A stretch of DNA of 64,000 bases from JAAFIW01 sp031414805 (GCA_031414805.1 JANOQJ010000026.1:62001-126000), one strand, 5' to 3'. Shown: positions 15,616 to 24,109, numbered from the stretch's first letter. The notes: generated from the sequence alone by a model not told the origin. Translations and numbers: made by a program.

Positions 15616-16695
15616 TTAATGCTGAGATGAAGTGGTGCTGCGCAGAGCACGCAAGCGCCCGACCACACCGGTGGGGAAGTAATAAACCGACAGCACAAAC
15701 AGCAGGCCCAGCCACAGCAGCCAGCGGTCGGGCGACAGTAGAGCGGCCAGCCAGGGCAGACCTGATGCCGCATCGCTGCCCAAGCGCAACAGGTCTTGCA
15801 GGTAGCTTTGCGCCACCATGAACAGCGCCGCGCCAATGGCCGCGCCATAAATCGTGCCCATGCCACCAATCACCACAATCAGTAGCACGTCCATCATGAT
15901 TTCAAAGCTCAGCGAAGTGTCGGGACCGTTGTAGCGCAGCCAAAGGGCCAGCATGGCACCGGCCAGGCAGGCAAACATCGCCGACAACACGCTGGACAGG
16001 GTGCGGTACACCACCACCCGGTAGCCAATAGCCTCGGCCCGAAATTCGTTTTCACGGATCGCTTGCAGCACCCGACCAAATGGCGAGTTGACGATACGCA
16101 ACAAGGCCAACAGCAAACCCAGCGCCGCAAAAAACAGCAGGTAATAGCAGAGCAAGCGCCCATCAATATTCACGCCCAAAAACGGCTCGGCAAAAAACTG
16201 CGTGCTGGGCGATAGCACCTCGGGCACCTTGAAGTTCAAACCGTCCTCACCGCCGGTGATGTCAGACAGCTGCGAGGCCAGCGTTTGGAATGCCGAGGCC
16301 ACAGCCAGCGTGATCATGGCGAAAAAGATGGCGCGCACCCGCAATGAAAACAGGCCTACCGCCAGCGCCAGCACCAAAGACAAAGCAAGAGCACCGCCCA
16401 GCCCCACAGCCAGCGCCTGCCAGCTGGCACCCATACGCGTGCTGGCCACGGCAATGCCATACGCACCAATGCCAAAAAACATGGTGTGGGCAAAACTCAC
16501 AATGCCGGTGTAGCCCAGCAGCAGGTCAAAACTGGCAGCCAGCACCACAAACACCAGCACCTTGGCGGCTACGTTGAGTGCCTTCACGCCAGGGAATAAA
16601 AACGGTGCAAATGCGAGCGCAAGCAACAAGGCGACCAGCAACACGGCCAGCACCCGGCTGCGGGGGAAGTCGTTGGACAAGAGTCGGGTCAGCAT
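15616..16695 (-). CDS. livM: Branched-chain amino acid-type ABC transporter permease (LivM-like)
   Basis: Inner-membrane permease of a HAAT-type importer, about 359 residues with roughly ten hydrophobic helices. Family blocks: SFDLLLGYTGIVSFAHTMFFGIGAYG, ITGGEDGLNF and VVIGGMGTIYGAAIGAALF. I start at ATG 16695 (MLTRLLSNDFPRSR). The frame runs back to 16752 but those 19 codons are mostly palindromic repeat B read through (MDSRLRGND...), a common annotation artefact. The 3HBOH gene starts 27 bases after its stop. The ligand is inferred from context to be a PHB breakdown product. Confidence 0.9.
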   Translation of the reverse strand: MLTRLLSNDFPRSRVLAVLLVALLLALAFAPFLFPGVKALNVAAKVLVFVVLAASFDLLLGYTGIVSFAHTMFFGIGAYGIAVASTRMGASWQALAVGLGGALALSLVLALAVGLFSLRVRAIFFAMITLAVASAFQTLASQLSDITGGEDGLNFKVPEVLSPSTQFFAEPFLGVNIDGRLLCYYLLFFAALGLLLALLRIVNSPFGRVLQAIRENEFRAEAIGYRVVVYRTLSSVLSAMFACLAGAMLALWLRYNGPDTSLSFEIMMDVLLIVVIGGMGTIYGAAIGAALFMVAQSYLQDLLRLGSDAASGLPWLAALLSPDRWLLWLGLLFVLSVYYFPTGVVGRLRALRSTTSSQH

Positions 16696-16723
16696 GGTGA
16701 AAATGCACCGAGAAAACAAACTT

Positions 16724-16821
16724 GCGTCATTCCCGCGCAGGCGGGAATCCACGGCAGCACGCCAGATGCACCTGAATCTGCGGGGTCTTCGCGCCTGGAT
16801 TCCCGCCTGCGCGGGAATGAC
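16724..16821. repeat. CGTCATTCCCGCGCAGGCGGG-type palindromic repeat, copy B
   Basis: Both ends are inverted copies of GTCATTCCCGCGCAGGCGGG. It lies between livH and livM, and its left arm precedes the livM start by about 30 bases. Its middle shares CGCGCCTGGATTCCCGCC with copy C. Confidence 0.92.
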
Positions 16822-16837
16822 AAATCTTTGAGGTGAG

Positions 16838-17830
16838 TCATCGATTCGCTACCGGATACACACCCTGGGGCCGCCACAAGAGCACGGCCATCATGAGTGC
16901 GATGTTGGAAAACAGCGCCACCTTGGGCACCAGAAAGCCGGTGTAGTTGGCCATCAGGCCCACCAGCAGCGCACCAATCAAAGCGCCCGTGGTCGAACCC
17001 AGGCCGCCAATGATGATGACAATGAAAATCAGCACATTGACCTGCGCACCCATTTGCGGAATGACGTTTTGCTGGTACATGCCCCACATCACCCCGCCCA
17101 GCCCGGCCAGCGCGCTGCCCACCACAAACACACCGACAAACAAGCGCTTGATGCGGTAGCCCAGGGCCTGCACCATTTCGCCGTCTTGCACACCGGCGCG
17201 AATGAGCAAACCAATCTTGGTGCGCGCCAGGGTGTACAGCAGCACGCCAAACACCACCAGCCCCACCACGACCGCCACGACACGATATTTTTCAATCGCG
17301 GCATCGCCCACCAGCCAGGCACCACGCATGCCACCGGGTAGTTGCAACGGGATCTGCTCAGGGCCCCAAATCACCTTGATGAGTTCTTCACCAATGATCA
17401 TGCCGCCCATGGTGATGAGAATTTGTTTGAGGTGCTGGCCATACACCGGCCGCACCAAAAACCGTTCAAACGCCACACCCACGGCACTGGCCACTAGCAT
17501 GGCAATCAGCATCGCGGGCAGCACCGCCACCAGGTTGCGCCACAGCTCGGTCGAACCTGTCCAGTTACTCATGCCGCCCAGCACGCTCGTGGCTACAAAT
17601 GCGCCCAGCGCAATGAACACGCCGTGACCAAAATTCAGAACATCCATCAAACCAAACACCAAGGTCAGACCCGAGGCAATGATGAAAATAATCATGCCCA
17701 TCGCCAAGCCCGCCACAGTCAACGTCAACCAGGTAGAGCTGGACCCAATGAACGGAAACACACCCAGCGCGAGCGCGGGTACCAGCGCCAGCGGCTTCCA
17801 GTCGAAATCGATTTGTTTGAGTTGGCTCAT
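16838..17830 (-). CDS. livH: Branched-chain amino acid-type ABC transporter permease (LivH-like)
   Basis: Second permease of the HAAT importer, 330 residues with about eight to nine helices. Conserved blocks: SGLTLVFGLMDVLNFGHGVFIALGAF, RPVYGQHLKQILITMGGMIIGEE and IIGGLGSTTGALIGALLVGL. Its start overlaps the livF stop by 4 bases (17827-17830), so the genes are translationally coupled. It is separated from livM by palindromic repeat B, which may weaken downstream expression or stabilise the upstream message. Confidence 0.92.
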   Translation of the reverse strand: MSQLKQIDFDWKPLALVPALALGVFPFIGSSSTWLTLTVAGLAMGMIIFIIASGLTLVFGLMDVLNFGHGVFIALGAFVATSVLGGMSNWTGSTELWRNLVAVLPAMLIAMLVASAVGVAFERFLVRPVYGQHLKQILITMGGMIIGEELIKVIWGPEQIPLQLPGGMRGAWLVGDAAIEKYRVVAVVVGLVVFGVLLYTLARTKIGLLIRAGVQDGEMVQALGYRIKRLFVGVFVVGSALAGLGGVMWGMYQQNVIPQMGAQVNVLIFIVIIIGGLGSTTGALIGALLVGLMANYTGFLVPKVALFSNIALMMAVLLWRPQGVYPVANR

Positions 17831-18552
17831 AGTGCAAGACCTAGCAACTTGCGCTGCAGTGGTTCATCTTCAGCCAGCGCGTGCATGCTGCCCGCATACA
17901 CCACCACGCCGTTGTCCATCACAGCCACCTGGTCACCCAGGCGTTTGGCAAAGTTGATGTTTTGCTCGACCAGCAGGATGGTGACGCCGCTGGCTTTGAG
18001 CTGGGCAAACGCGTCAATCATGTTGTTGATGATGGCTGGCGCCAGGCCCTTGCTCGGTTCGTCAAAAATGAGCAGTTCACGCGGCTCCACGATGGCGCGC
18101 GACACCGCCAGCATCTGCTTTTGCCCACCTGACAGCTTGCCCGCCGGGTGGTTCCAGAACTTTTCCACGGCGGGAAACAGCGAAAAAATCCACTTCAACC
18201 TGGCATCGTCCATCTGGCTGGCGCGGGTGGCATTTCGGGCCGCGAGCAGCATGTTCTCTTTGACCGTGAGGTCAGAAAAAATGCCCATGTTCTCGGGCAC
18301 ATAGGCCACGTTGAGTTGTGCAATCTGCGGCGTGGCCAGGCGCGTGATGTCCTGGTCGGCAAACCGCACACTGCCCTTGGAGGCCTGCCACAAGCCCATG
18401 ATGGTTCGTAACGTGGTGGTCTTGCCCGCGCCATTGCGCCCCAGCAGCAGGGTGAGCTGGCCGCGCGGCACGACAAGGTCAACACCATGCAGGATGTGAT
18501 AGGCCCCGATGTGGGTGTGCACGCCAGCCAGCGTCAGCAGGTTGGCGCTCAT
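17827..18552 (-). CDS. livF: Branched-chain amino acid-type ABC transporter ATP-binding protein (LivF-like)
   Basis: ATPase subunit of 241 residues, the LivF size. Walker A GRNGAGKTTT near residues 38-47, signature LSGGQKQMLAVSRAI, Walker B LLIFDEPSKGLAP and H-loop ILLVEQNINFAKRLGD are all present. The EPSKGLAP form is characteristic of LivF as opposed to LivG. Both ends overlap neighbours by 4 bases (livG upstream, livH downstream), so livG-livF-livH form a tightly coupled unit. Confidence 0.93.
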   Translation of the reverse strand: MSANLLTLAGVHTHIGAYHILHGVDLVVPRGQLTLLLGRNGAGKTTTLRTIMGLWQASKGSVRFADQDITRLATPQIAQLNVAYVPENMGIFSDLTVKENMLLAARNATRASQMDDARLKWIFSLFPAVEKFWNHPAGKLSGGQKQMLAVSRAIVEPRELLIFDEPSKGLAPAIINNMIDAFAQLKASGVTILLVEQNINFAKRLGDQVAVMDNGVVVYAGSMHALAEDEPLQRKLLGLAL

Positions 18553-19313
18553 GCAGCCTCCTGGGTCACGCCCAAATACGCCTCTTGCACGATGGGAGAA
18601 GCAATCACCGCCGCCGGTTCACCGTCAGCCACCAGGCTGCCGTTGTGCAGCACGATGATGCGGTCGGCCAGGGTGCGCACCACGTCCATCTTGTGTTCGA
18701 CCAGCAACACCGTTTTGGTCTTGTCTTTTTTCAAATGGGCAATCAAATTCAGAATCACGGGCGCTTCATCGGCACTCATGCCAGCAGTCGGTTCGTCAAA
18801 CATGAACACCTGCGGGTCCAGCGCCATCAGCAGCGCCACCTCCAGCTTGCGCTGGTCGCCGTGCGGCAGGCTGGCCACCTGGGTGGCTTGTTTGTCCTGC
18901 ATGGCCACGATTTCCAGAATCTCCTGGGCGGCTGCGGTCAGGGCCTTGTGGTCACTCCACACGCTCCACAGGTTCAGGCCATGACGGTGTGCACCCTCTC
19001 GCTGCGCTTGTACCGCCAGCCGCACGTTTTCCAGCACGGTCAAATTAGGGAACAGATTGGTGAGCTGAAACGCCCGCCCCAGGCCCGCGCGGGTGCGGGC
19101 CGAGGCACTCAAGTTCGTCAACTCGTGCCCACCCAAACTCACTGTTCCCGCACTGGCCTTCAACTGTCCGGAGATCAGGTTGAAGTAAGTGGTTTTGCCC
19201 GCGCCGTTGGGACCTACGATGGCCGTGAGCGTGCCCGGTGCAAAGCTGCACGTGACAGCGTTGACTGCTACATGCCCGCCAAAGCGGATGGTGAGGTTTT
19301 GGGTAGTTAGCAC
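18549..19313 (-). CDS. livG: Branched-chain amino acid-type ABC transporter ATP-binding protein (LivG-like)
   Basis: ATPase subunit of 254 residues. Walker A is GPNGAGKTTYFN near residues 34-45, the signature is LPHGDQRKLEVALLMALDP, Walker B is VFMFDEPTAGMSADE, and the H-loop is VLLVEHKMDVV. The TAGMS Walker B extension and the size fit LivG. It begins 9 bases after the PHB depolymerase stop, so transporter and depolymerase are very probably co-transcribed. That is the strongest sequence argument that the transporter serves PHB products. Confidence 0.93.
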   Translation of the reverse strand: MLTTQNLTIRFGGHVAVNAVTCSFAPGTLTAIVGPNGAGKTTYFNLISGQLKASAGTVSLGGHELTNLSASARTRAGLGRAFQLTNLFPNLTVLENVRLAVQAQREGAHRHGLNLWSVWSDHKALTAAAQEILEIVAMQDKQATQVASLPHGDQRKLEVALLMALDPQVFMFDEPTAGMSADEAPVILNLIAHLKKDKTKTVLLVEHKMDVVRTLADRIIVLHNGSLVADGEPAAVIASPIVQEAYLGVTQEAA

Positions 19314-19322
19314 GACGTGATT

Positions 19323-20792
19323 TCAGGGGCAAGTGCCAATCACGTAGTAGCCAGGGCTGGTCTGCTTAAGCGTGTTGGTCACAAACACGTTGTAAAGCCC
19401 CATGCTCTGGCCCGAGCCCTTGGCGTAGACGTAAACAAAGTTGGTGGTGGCCCGGCCTGCCAACACATGGGCGTAGTTGCTGGAGGTGCTACAGGTGGCC
19501 CCACTCGGCGCAGCGGCTGTGGTGCCGGTGGCCGCGGCCGATATTGCGCCTTCTGCACCCGCTGCATCCACTGCTTTCACGGTCCAGCTGTAGGCGGTGG
19601 CGGGTGCCAGGCCCGTGTTGGTGAACGGGCTGGCGGTCACCACCAAAGCATTGATCTTGTTTGCGCCCTGGTACACGTTGTAGCCAGCTGCGCCGCTGAC
19701 ACCCGTCCAGTTGATTTGCATGCTGCTAGTGGTGGCGTTGGACGTGCTCACAGCCGTGGGCGCAGCCAGCGTGGTGGTGCCGGGTGGTGGTGTGGTGCCG
19801 CCGCCTGCCGACACCTGGTCGACCATAGCCTTGATGGCCGCCATTTGTGGGCCTGATTTTTTGGAATAGTTGGCGCTGTCATAGCCCCACCAGTCCCAGC
19901 AACTGTTGGTGGCCGCCAAGCTGGTTTGTGGGTACAGCATGACGATGTTGTTGCTGTCGGCCCAGCGGTTGTAGCCGGTGTTGCGCACATATTGCTGCTG
20001 CACATCGCTGATGTTTTGCTTGCAACCGTGTAGCACCACGTGCAGGCGGCAGGTGACCGTACCACCAGCCTGGCAGGCTTGCGGAATGTAGGCCCAGCCG
20101 GTGGTGGCCATGCCGTGGTTGGTCACGAATTGGCTCTGGTTGAACTCCACATAGTTGCCTGCGGGCAGCGCTGCGTTGTTGCGGGCATTCAGGCTGCCGT
20201 ACAGGTGACCCAACAGGGCACCGGCCAAGTCGAAATTACAGTCGTTGATGTAGGGCGCGCCCTTCACCGAGCATCCGCTGCCGTAGTCGTCGGTCACCAT
20301 GGCGTGCTCGGCGGCGATGTCTTTTTTGTAGACCACATTGGCGGCGGGCACGAAGCTGTTGTAGTAGGTCTTCAGCGCGTCCATGGAGCCAGTTTTCACC
20401 ACGCTGTCCAGCGTGCCCGAGAACATATAAACCCGTGAGCTTTGCAGGTTGGCCACCGGGTCAATCAAGCCCTGGCTGGCCCAGTTGTTGGTGGTGGTCA
20501 CCAGCGCGCTGGTGGGTATCCCCGCCGGGCTGGCCATGCAACGGCCTGTGGCGTTGAGCACCGAGCCTTCAGCGCAGTAGAAAGGCCCTCCGGCCACGAC
20601 ACCCGCGCCTTTTTGAAACGTTGCGGAATAGGCTACGTGCAGTTGCACCGCCATAAAGCCACCGGCCGACAGGCCAGACAGGGTGGTTTGGGTTTTGTCG
20701 ATTTTGAGCTGCGGCAGGGCTACGGCGGCACAGGCCGTGCCGCTGACCAAGGCAATGGCAAGCGCTGTGATGCGCGATAACTTGAACGTCAT
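19323..20792 (-). CDS. phaZ: Extracellular poly(3-hydroxybutyrate) depolymerase (type 2 catalytic domain, FN3 linker)
   Basis: Secreted esterase that depolymerises PHB outside the cell. It has 489 residues. A signal peptide (MTFKLSRITALAIALVSGTACA) is followed by the catalytic domain with lipase box GLSAG near residues 40-44, early in the domain as in type 2 enzymes. The oxyanion-type HGC motif is in VVLHGCKQNISDVQQQYV. A fibronectin type III-like linker follows (about residues 345-430, APTAVSTSNATTSSMQINW), then a ~55-residue C-terminal domain with a Cys near each end (ATCSTSSNYAHVLAGRA ... VIGTCP), as in PHB-binding domains. livG starts 9 bases later. Confidence 0.92.
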   Translation of the reverse strand: MTFKLSRITALAIALVSGTACAAVALPQLKIDKTQTTLSGLSAGGFMAVQLHVAYSATFQKGAGVVAGGPFYCAEGSVLNATGRCMASPAGIPTSALVTTTNNWASQGLIDPVANLQSSRVYMFSGTLDSVVKTGSMDALKTYYNSFVPAANVVYKKDIAAEHAMVTDDYGSGCSVKGAPYINDCNFDLAGALLGHLYGSLNARNNAALPAGNYVEFNQSQFVTNHGMATTGWAYIPQACQAGGTVTCRLHVVLHGCKQNISDVQQQYVRNTGYNRWADSNNIVMLYPQTSLAATNSCWDWWGYDSANYSKKSGPQMAAIKAMVDQVSAGGGTTPPPGTTTLAAPTAVSTSNATTSSMQINWTGVSGAAGYNVYQGANKINALVVTASPFTNTGLAPATAYSWTVKAVDAAGAEGAISAAATGTTAAAPSGATCSTSSNYAHVLAGRATTNFVYVYAKGSGQSMGLYNVFVTNTLKQTSPGYYVIGTCP

Positions 20793-20894
20793 GATGCGTG
20801 TCTCCAGGTTGTGAGAAACCGGCCCCGGTGTGTCCCGGGTTCTGCAATCAAACAGCGAACAAAAAGAGGGGCGGCCGCCCCTGTGAAAACCTGA

Positions 20895-22100
20895 TCAGCG
20901 CTTGTTGCGGATGGGCACGTTCATCTCGGCGGGCATGATTTCTTTGACCAACTGCAAGTCGGCCTGTGCACCGACTTTTGCGCCCGGTGCCACGCGGAAG
21001 TGATACATCGATTGCATGGCCTGGTGGTCCTCCTTGCGGAAGGTCATGGTGCCCTTGGGGGTGTCAAAACTCATGCCTTCCATGGTGGCAATCAGCTTGT
21101 CGGTGCCAGTGTCGCCATTGGTCTTTTTCAGTGCGGTGACGATGGCCATGGCCGATGCGAAGCCACCTGCGGTGAAGAAGTCCGGTGGCGATTTGTACTT
21201 TTGGTAGTGGTTGGTGACCAGGTGCAAATTGACCGGGTTTTTGGAGAAGCCAAAGTAGTAGTAAGCCGCGCCTTCCATGCCGGGGAACTGGTTGTAGGCC
21301 ACCATGGCCGGCAAAATGTTGCCGCCCGTGGCAATTTCGATGCCGTAGCGCTTCAAGTCCAGGTCAGCAATTTTGAAGGGGTTACCCGCACCCGCCCACA
21401 GCATGAAAATCACTTTGCGACCCGGCTGGTCTTTCAGCTTGTCGATCAGGCGCTGGGCACCGGCGGTGAAGTCGGTGGTATTGGTGGGCAAGTACTCTTC
21501 ATGCACGATTTTGGCGGTCTTGACCGATTCCTTGAACGCCTTGATGCCGTCGCGGCCAAACGCATAGTCTTGCGCCAGCGTGGCAATCGTCACCCCGGCT
21601 TTGTCCAGCGCCACCGCGTTGGAAATCGCGTCTTGCGAGCTGTTGCGGCCGGTGCGAAAGATGTATTTGTTCCATTTGTCGCCGGTAATGGAGTCGGCCA
21701 CGGCGGGCTCCACGATCAGGATTTTTTTGTATTCCTCGGCAATCGGCAGCATCGCCAGCGCCACACCGGAGGAAGTTGGCCCAACCGCCAGATCAACCTT
21801 GTCGTCAGAGTAAGCCGCCGCCAGCAGCGACTTGCCCAAGTCAGGCTTGCCCTGATCGTCTTTTTCGACCACAACGATCTTGCGACCATTGACCATCATG
21901 GTGCCGCCCGTGGCGTAGTCCAAGCCCATCATCAAGCCGGTGGCCGTTTGTTTGCCATAGGCCTCTAGCGGGCCAGTGCGGCTGTAGATGTGGGCGACTT
22001 TGATGTCTTTACCCTGCGCTTGCGCTTGCACGTGTGCGAGGGGCGATAGAACTGAAATGGCGGTGGCTGCGGCCAGTGCAGCCCAATGACGACGATTCAT
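20895..22100 (-). CDS. ABC transporter substrate-binding protein, HAAT type, first gene of the PHB locus
   Basis: Periplasmic binding protein of 401 residues. I start at ATG 22100 (MNRRHWAALAAATAISVLSP...), which gives a clean signal peptide ending near HVQAQAQ and a GGAGAC Shine-Dalgarno five bases upstream. The longer frame to 22139 adds 13 residues without signal character and would overlap the sigma-54 promoter. Conserved HAAT blocks: HIYSRTGPLEAYGKQTATGLMMGLDYATGG and VGPTSSGVALAMLPIAEEYKK. The phaZ gene follows after about 100 bases. The ligand is probably a 3-hydroxybutyrate-related compound, by context only. Confidence 0.87.
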   Translation of the reverse strand: MNRRHWAALAAATAISVLSPLAHVQAQAQGKDIKVAHIYSRTGPLEAYGKQTATGLMMGLDYATGGTMMVNGRKIVVVEKDDQGKPDLGKSLLAAAYSDDKVDLAVGPTSSGVALAMLPIAEEYKKILIVEPAVADSITGDKWNKYIFRTGRNSSQDAISNAVALDKAGVTIATLAQDYAFGRDGIKAFKESVKTAKIVHEEYLPTNTTDFTAGAQRLIDKLKDQPGRKVIFMLWAGAGNPFKIADLDLKRYGIEIATGGNILPAMVAYNQFPGMEGAAYYYFGFSKNPVNLHLVTNHYQKYKSPPDFFTAGGFASAMAIVTALKKTNGDTGTDKLIATMEGMSFDTPKGTMTFRKEDHQAMQSMYHFRVAPGAKVGAQADLQLVKEIMPAEMNVPIRNKR

Positions 22101-22139
22101 GCTTGTCTCCTGTTTTGTGCGAAATACCTGCACAGTCAT

Positions 22140-22155
22140 TGCATAGGGCGTGCCA
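22140..22155 (-). promoter_or_regulatory. Sigma-54 (-24/-12) promoter upstream of the PHB/transport operon
   Basis: The minus strand reads TGGCACGCCCTATGCA, against consensus TGGCACG-N4-TTGCA: 11 of 12 fixed positions match, with exact GG-to-GC spacing. The predicted start of transcription is near 22129, leaving a leader of about 30 bases before the ATG at 22100. A sigma-54 activator gene lies just upstream on the same strand. Confidence 0.8.
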
Positions 22156-22217
22156 GGAGACAGACTGTTGATTTTGTTGACTTATTTTCGTGTCCTGATT
22201 AGATATGCCTAAAATTC

Positions 22218-22256
22218 AGTCATATTTATATGACTCAATTTCAGACAAATGTCTGA
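22218..22256. promoter_or_regulatory. Paired palindromes, likely upstream activator sites
   Basis: AGTCATATTTATATGACT (22218-22235) is a perfect palindrome apart from its two central bases. TCAGACAAATGTCTGA (22241-22256) has perfect 7-base arms. Their centres are 22 bases apart, about two helical turns, and they lie 65-100 bases upstream of the -24 element. That is where enhancer-binding activators usually sit. They differ in sequence from each other, so they may bind different proteins. Confidence 0.6.
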
Positions 22257-22314
22257 TTGTCAGGCAATTGATCAAGGCGACCTTGTTTAGGTATGTCTCA
22301 GACGTCTACAAATC

Positions 22315-22412
22315 CGTCATTCCCGCGCAGGCGGGAATCCACCTGAATGACTTACAAATCTTCCCGTCTGCGTAGTCCTCGCGCCTGGATTCCCGCCTGC
22401 GCGGGAATGACG
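22315..22412. repeat. CGTCATTCCCGCGCAGGCGGG-type palindromic repeat, copy C
   Basis: Perfect terminal inversion: CGTCATTCCCGCGCAGGCGG at 22315 and its complement ending at 22412. It lies between the activator gene and the activator sites of the next operon. Confidence 0.93.
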
Positions 22413-22456
22413 GGTCTGGGGCAGGTCAGAAATGCGATTGATTTTGGTCGTTTTGG

Positions 22457-22506
22457 GCCTCTAGCCCAGGTATTCATTGCTCAAGGAGCTATATTTTTCA
22501 TAGCAA
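22457..22506 (-). repeat. Dispersed TAGCTGCTTGAGCA repeat, copy 6 (diverged)
   Basis: Reverse copy with core AGCTCCTTGAGCAATG on the minus strand, ending within about 12 bases of the activator gene's stop codon. Confidence 0.8.
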
Positions 22507-22517
22507 TCAAGACTTTA

Positions 22518-23966
22518 TCAAGCACTCAACCGCTCATAAAGAGTAGCCCGCGAGATGCCCAGTAACTTGGCTGCAGCCACCTTGTTGCCCCGCGTAGAGG
22601 CCATGGCGTTGGCAATGGCTTGCCGCTCCAACTGCGCCACCTGCTCGGCCAGCGGGCGGACCACGCCGGTGGTGGTTTGTTCGGGGGGTGTGACGGCAAG
22701 GGCCGAAACAGGCAAGCTTTTCACGCCCGCCTCGTCCAGCACCTCCTGGATCTGCTCGGCGCTTATGTGGGGCGAGTCGCCGCGCATAGCGGCTTGTTCC
22801 AGCACGTTGCGCAGCTCGCGGATGTTGCCGCGCCAGGTCTGCGCGCTGAGCAAGGCCAGTGCGTCTGCCGCAATCTCGGGCTGGGGGCTGCTGCTGCGGT
22901 GCGCCATGTCTTCGCCCAGCACCTCCACCAGCGCCGGAATGTCGCTGGCGCGCTCCCGCAGCGCGGGCACGCGGATCGGCAGCACATGCAGGCGGTAATA
23001 CAGGTCTTCACGGAATTGCCCTGCCCTGACCAGCGCGCCCAGATCGCGCGAGGTAGCGGCGATGACGCGCGCGTCAAACGGCACCAGCTTGTTGGAGCCC
23101 AGCGGTTCAATTTCGCCCTCTTGCAGCGCGCGCAGCAGCTTGGCCTGCAGGCCCTGCGGCATGTCGCCAATCTCGTCCAGAAACAGGGTGCCGCCGTCTG
23201 ACAGCTTGAACTTGCCGTCGCGCCCCTTGCGGTCTGCGCCGGTGTAGGCACCCGCGGCCACGCCGAAAAACTCGGCCTCCAGCAAGGTGTCTGGCACGGC
23301 CGCAATGTTGACGCTGACAAACGGGCCCTTGGCTCGGCCCGACGCGGCGTGAATGGCATGCGCCAGCAGCTCTTTACCAGTGCCAGTTTCACCCAGCAGC
23401 AGCACCGGACTGGACGATTGCGCCGCGCGCCGCGCCTGGCGCTTGACCTCCACCGCCGCCGGGCTGGAGCCGACAAAGCTGGCCAGCGTGTACTTGCTGC
23501 GCCGCTGGCTGGCCAGCTCACGCCGGGCATCGTCCAGGTCTCGCTGCAGGTGGGCAAACTTGCTGATGAGCGGTTGCAGCGTGGTCTCGGGGTGGTCAAA
23601 CAAGACGATGCCCAGCGCGCCGATGACCTGACCCTCGTCGCCGCGCAGCGGAATGCGGCTGACCACAAAGGTGCCCGCCTGGTTGGTGAGCAAATCAATC
23701 AGCACCGGCTTGCCGGTTTCCAGCACGCTGCGCATCAGCGTATTGGGCACCACGTCTTCCACCAGATGGCCCACAAACTGGTCTGCTGTGGCAAACCCCA
23801 GCAGCGGCAAAAACCGCTGGTAGCCCTCGTCTACCCACACCACACGCCCGGCCCTGTCCACCAAAAACATGCCCTGGCTGACGCTGGACAAGGTGGTCAG
23901 CAGCGAGCGGGCAGCCAGCTCCAGAATGCTGGCGGAGTCGCGGGGAAGGTCTGGCTTGGATGGCAT
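22518..23966 (-). CDS. Sigma-54-dependent transcriptional activator with N-terminal PAS domain
   Basis: Enhancer-binding protein of about 482 residues. A PAS-like sensor (GMFLVDRAGRVVWVDEGYQRFLP) occupies residues ~22-125 and a short coiled linker follows. The AAA+ domain has Walker A GETGTGKE near 192-199, the sigma-54 contact loop GAYTGA (GAFTGA family) near 239-244, and Walker B GTLFLDEIGD near 259-268. It ends in a Fis-type helix-turn-helix (NKVAAAKLLGISRATLYERL). I use ATG 23966 rather than GTG 23990, because a decayed homologous 5' end at 25250 begins at the equivalent ATG. The sigma-54 promoter downstream makes the adjacent PHB operon its likely target. Confidence 0.92.
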   Translation of the reverse strand: MPSKPDLPRDSASILELAARSLLTTLSSVSQGMFLVDRAGRVVWVDEGYQRFLPLLGFATADQFVGHLVEDVVPNTLMRSVLETGKPVLIDLLTNQAGTFVVSRIPLRGDEGQVIGALGIVLFDHPETTLQPLISKFAHLQRDLDDARRELASQRRSKYTLASFVGSSPAAVEVKRQARRAAQSSSPVLLLGETGTGKELLAHAIHAASGRAKGPFVSVNIAAVPDTLLEAEFFGVAAGAYTGADRKGRDGKFKLSDGGTLFLDEIGDMPQGLQAKLLRALQEGEIEPLGSNKLVPFDARVIAATSRDLGALVRAGQFREDLYYRLHVLPIRVPALRERASDIPALVEVLGEDMAHRSSSPQPEIAADALALLSAQTWRGNIRELRNVLEQAAMRGDSPHISAEQIQEVLDEAGVKSLPVSALAVTPPEQTTTGVVRPLAEQVAQLERQAIANAMASTRGNKVAAAKLLGISRATLYERLSA

Positions 23967-24030
23967 GCCGTGATAGTAGGCGTGCGACACGCCACCACCA
24001 AGGCGTGAAAACCAGCAGCACGGCTTCTAT

Positions 24031-24076
24031 TCGCTATAAATTAAATAGCTGCTTGAGCAGTATTTATAAGGCCCTT
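24031..24076 (+). repeat. Dispersed TAGCTGCTTGAGCA repeat, copy 7
   Basis: Forward copy between the activator gene and the unrecognised gene at 24110. With copy 8 it brackets that gene as a direct pair. Confidence 0.88.
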
Positions 24077-24109
24077 TGTTAGCTTTCGGCACTGATGGCA
24101 CTGGTGGGG

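Larger units (their letters stand above)
22101..22517 (-). other. 417-bp regulatory intergenic region between activator gene and PHB operon
   Basis: The largest gap in the window without a gene. From the operon side it contains a Shine-Dalgarno, the sigma-54 promoter at 22140-22155, an A/T-rich stretch, two palindromes at 22218-22256, palindromic repeat C at 22315-22412, and dispersed repeat copy 6 ending beside the activator's stop codon at 22518. No further coding potential was seen. Confidence 0.75.

Noticed and set aside
16696..16752. Longer livM start giving an N-terminus MDSRLRGND...
   Set aside because: Those codons are a read-through of palindromic repeat B; the ATG at 16695 gives the normal LivM start.
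22518..23990. GTG 23990 as the activator start
   Set aside because: Possible, but the homologous decayed fragment at 25250 begins at the position equivalent to ATG 23966, so the shorter form is preferred.
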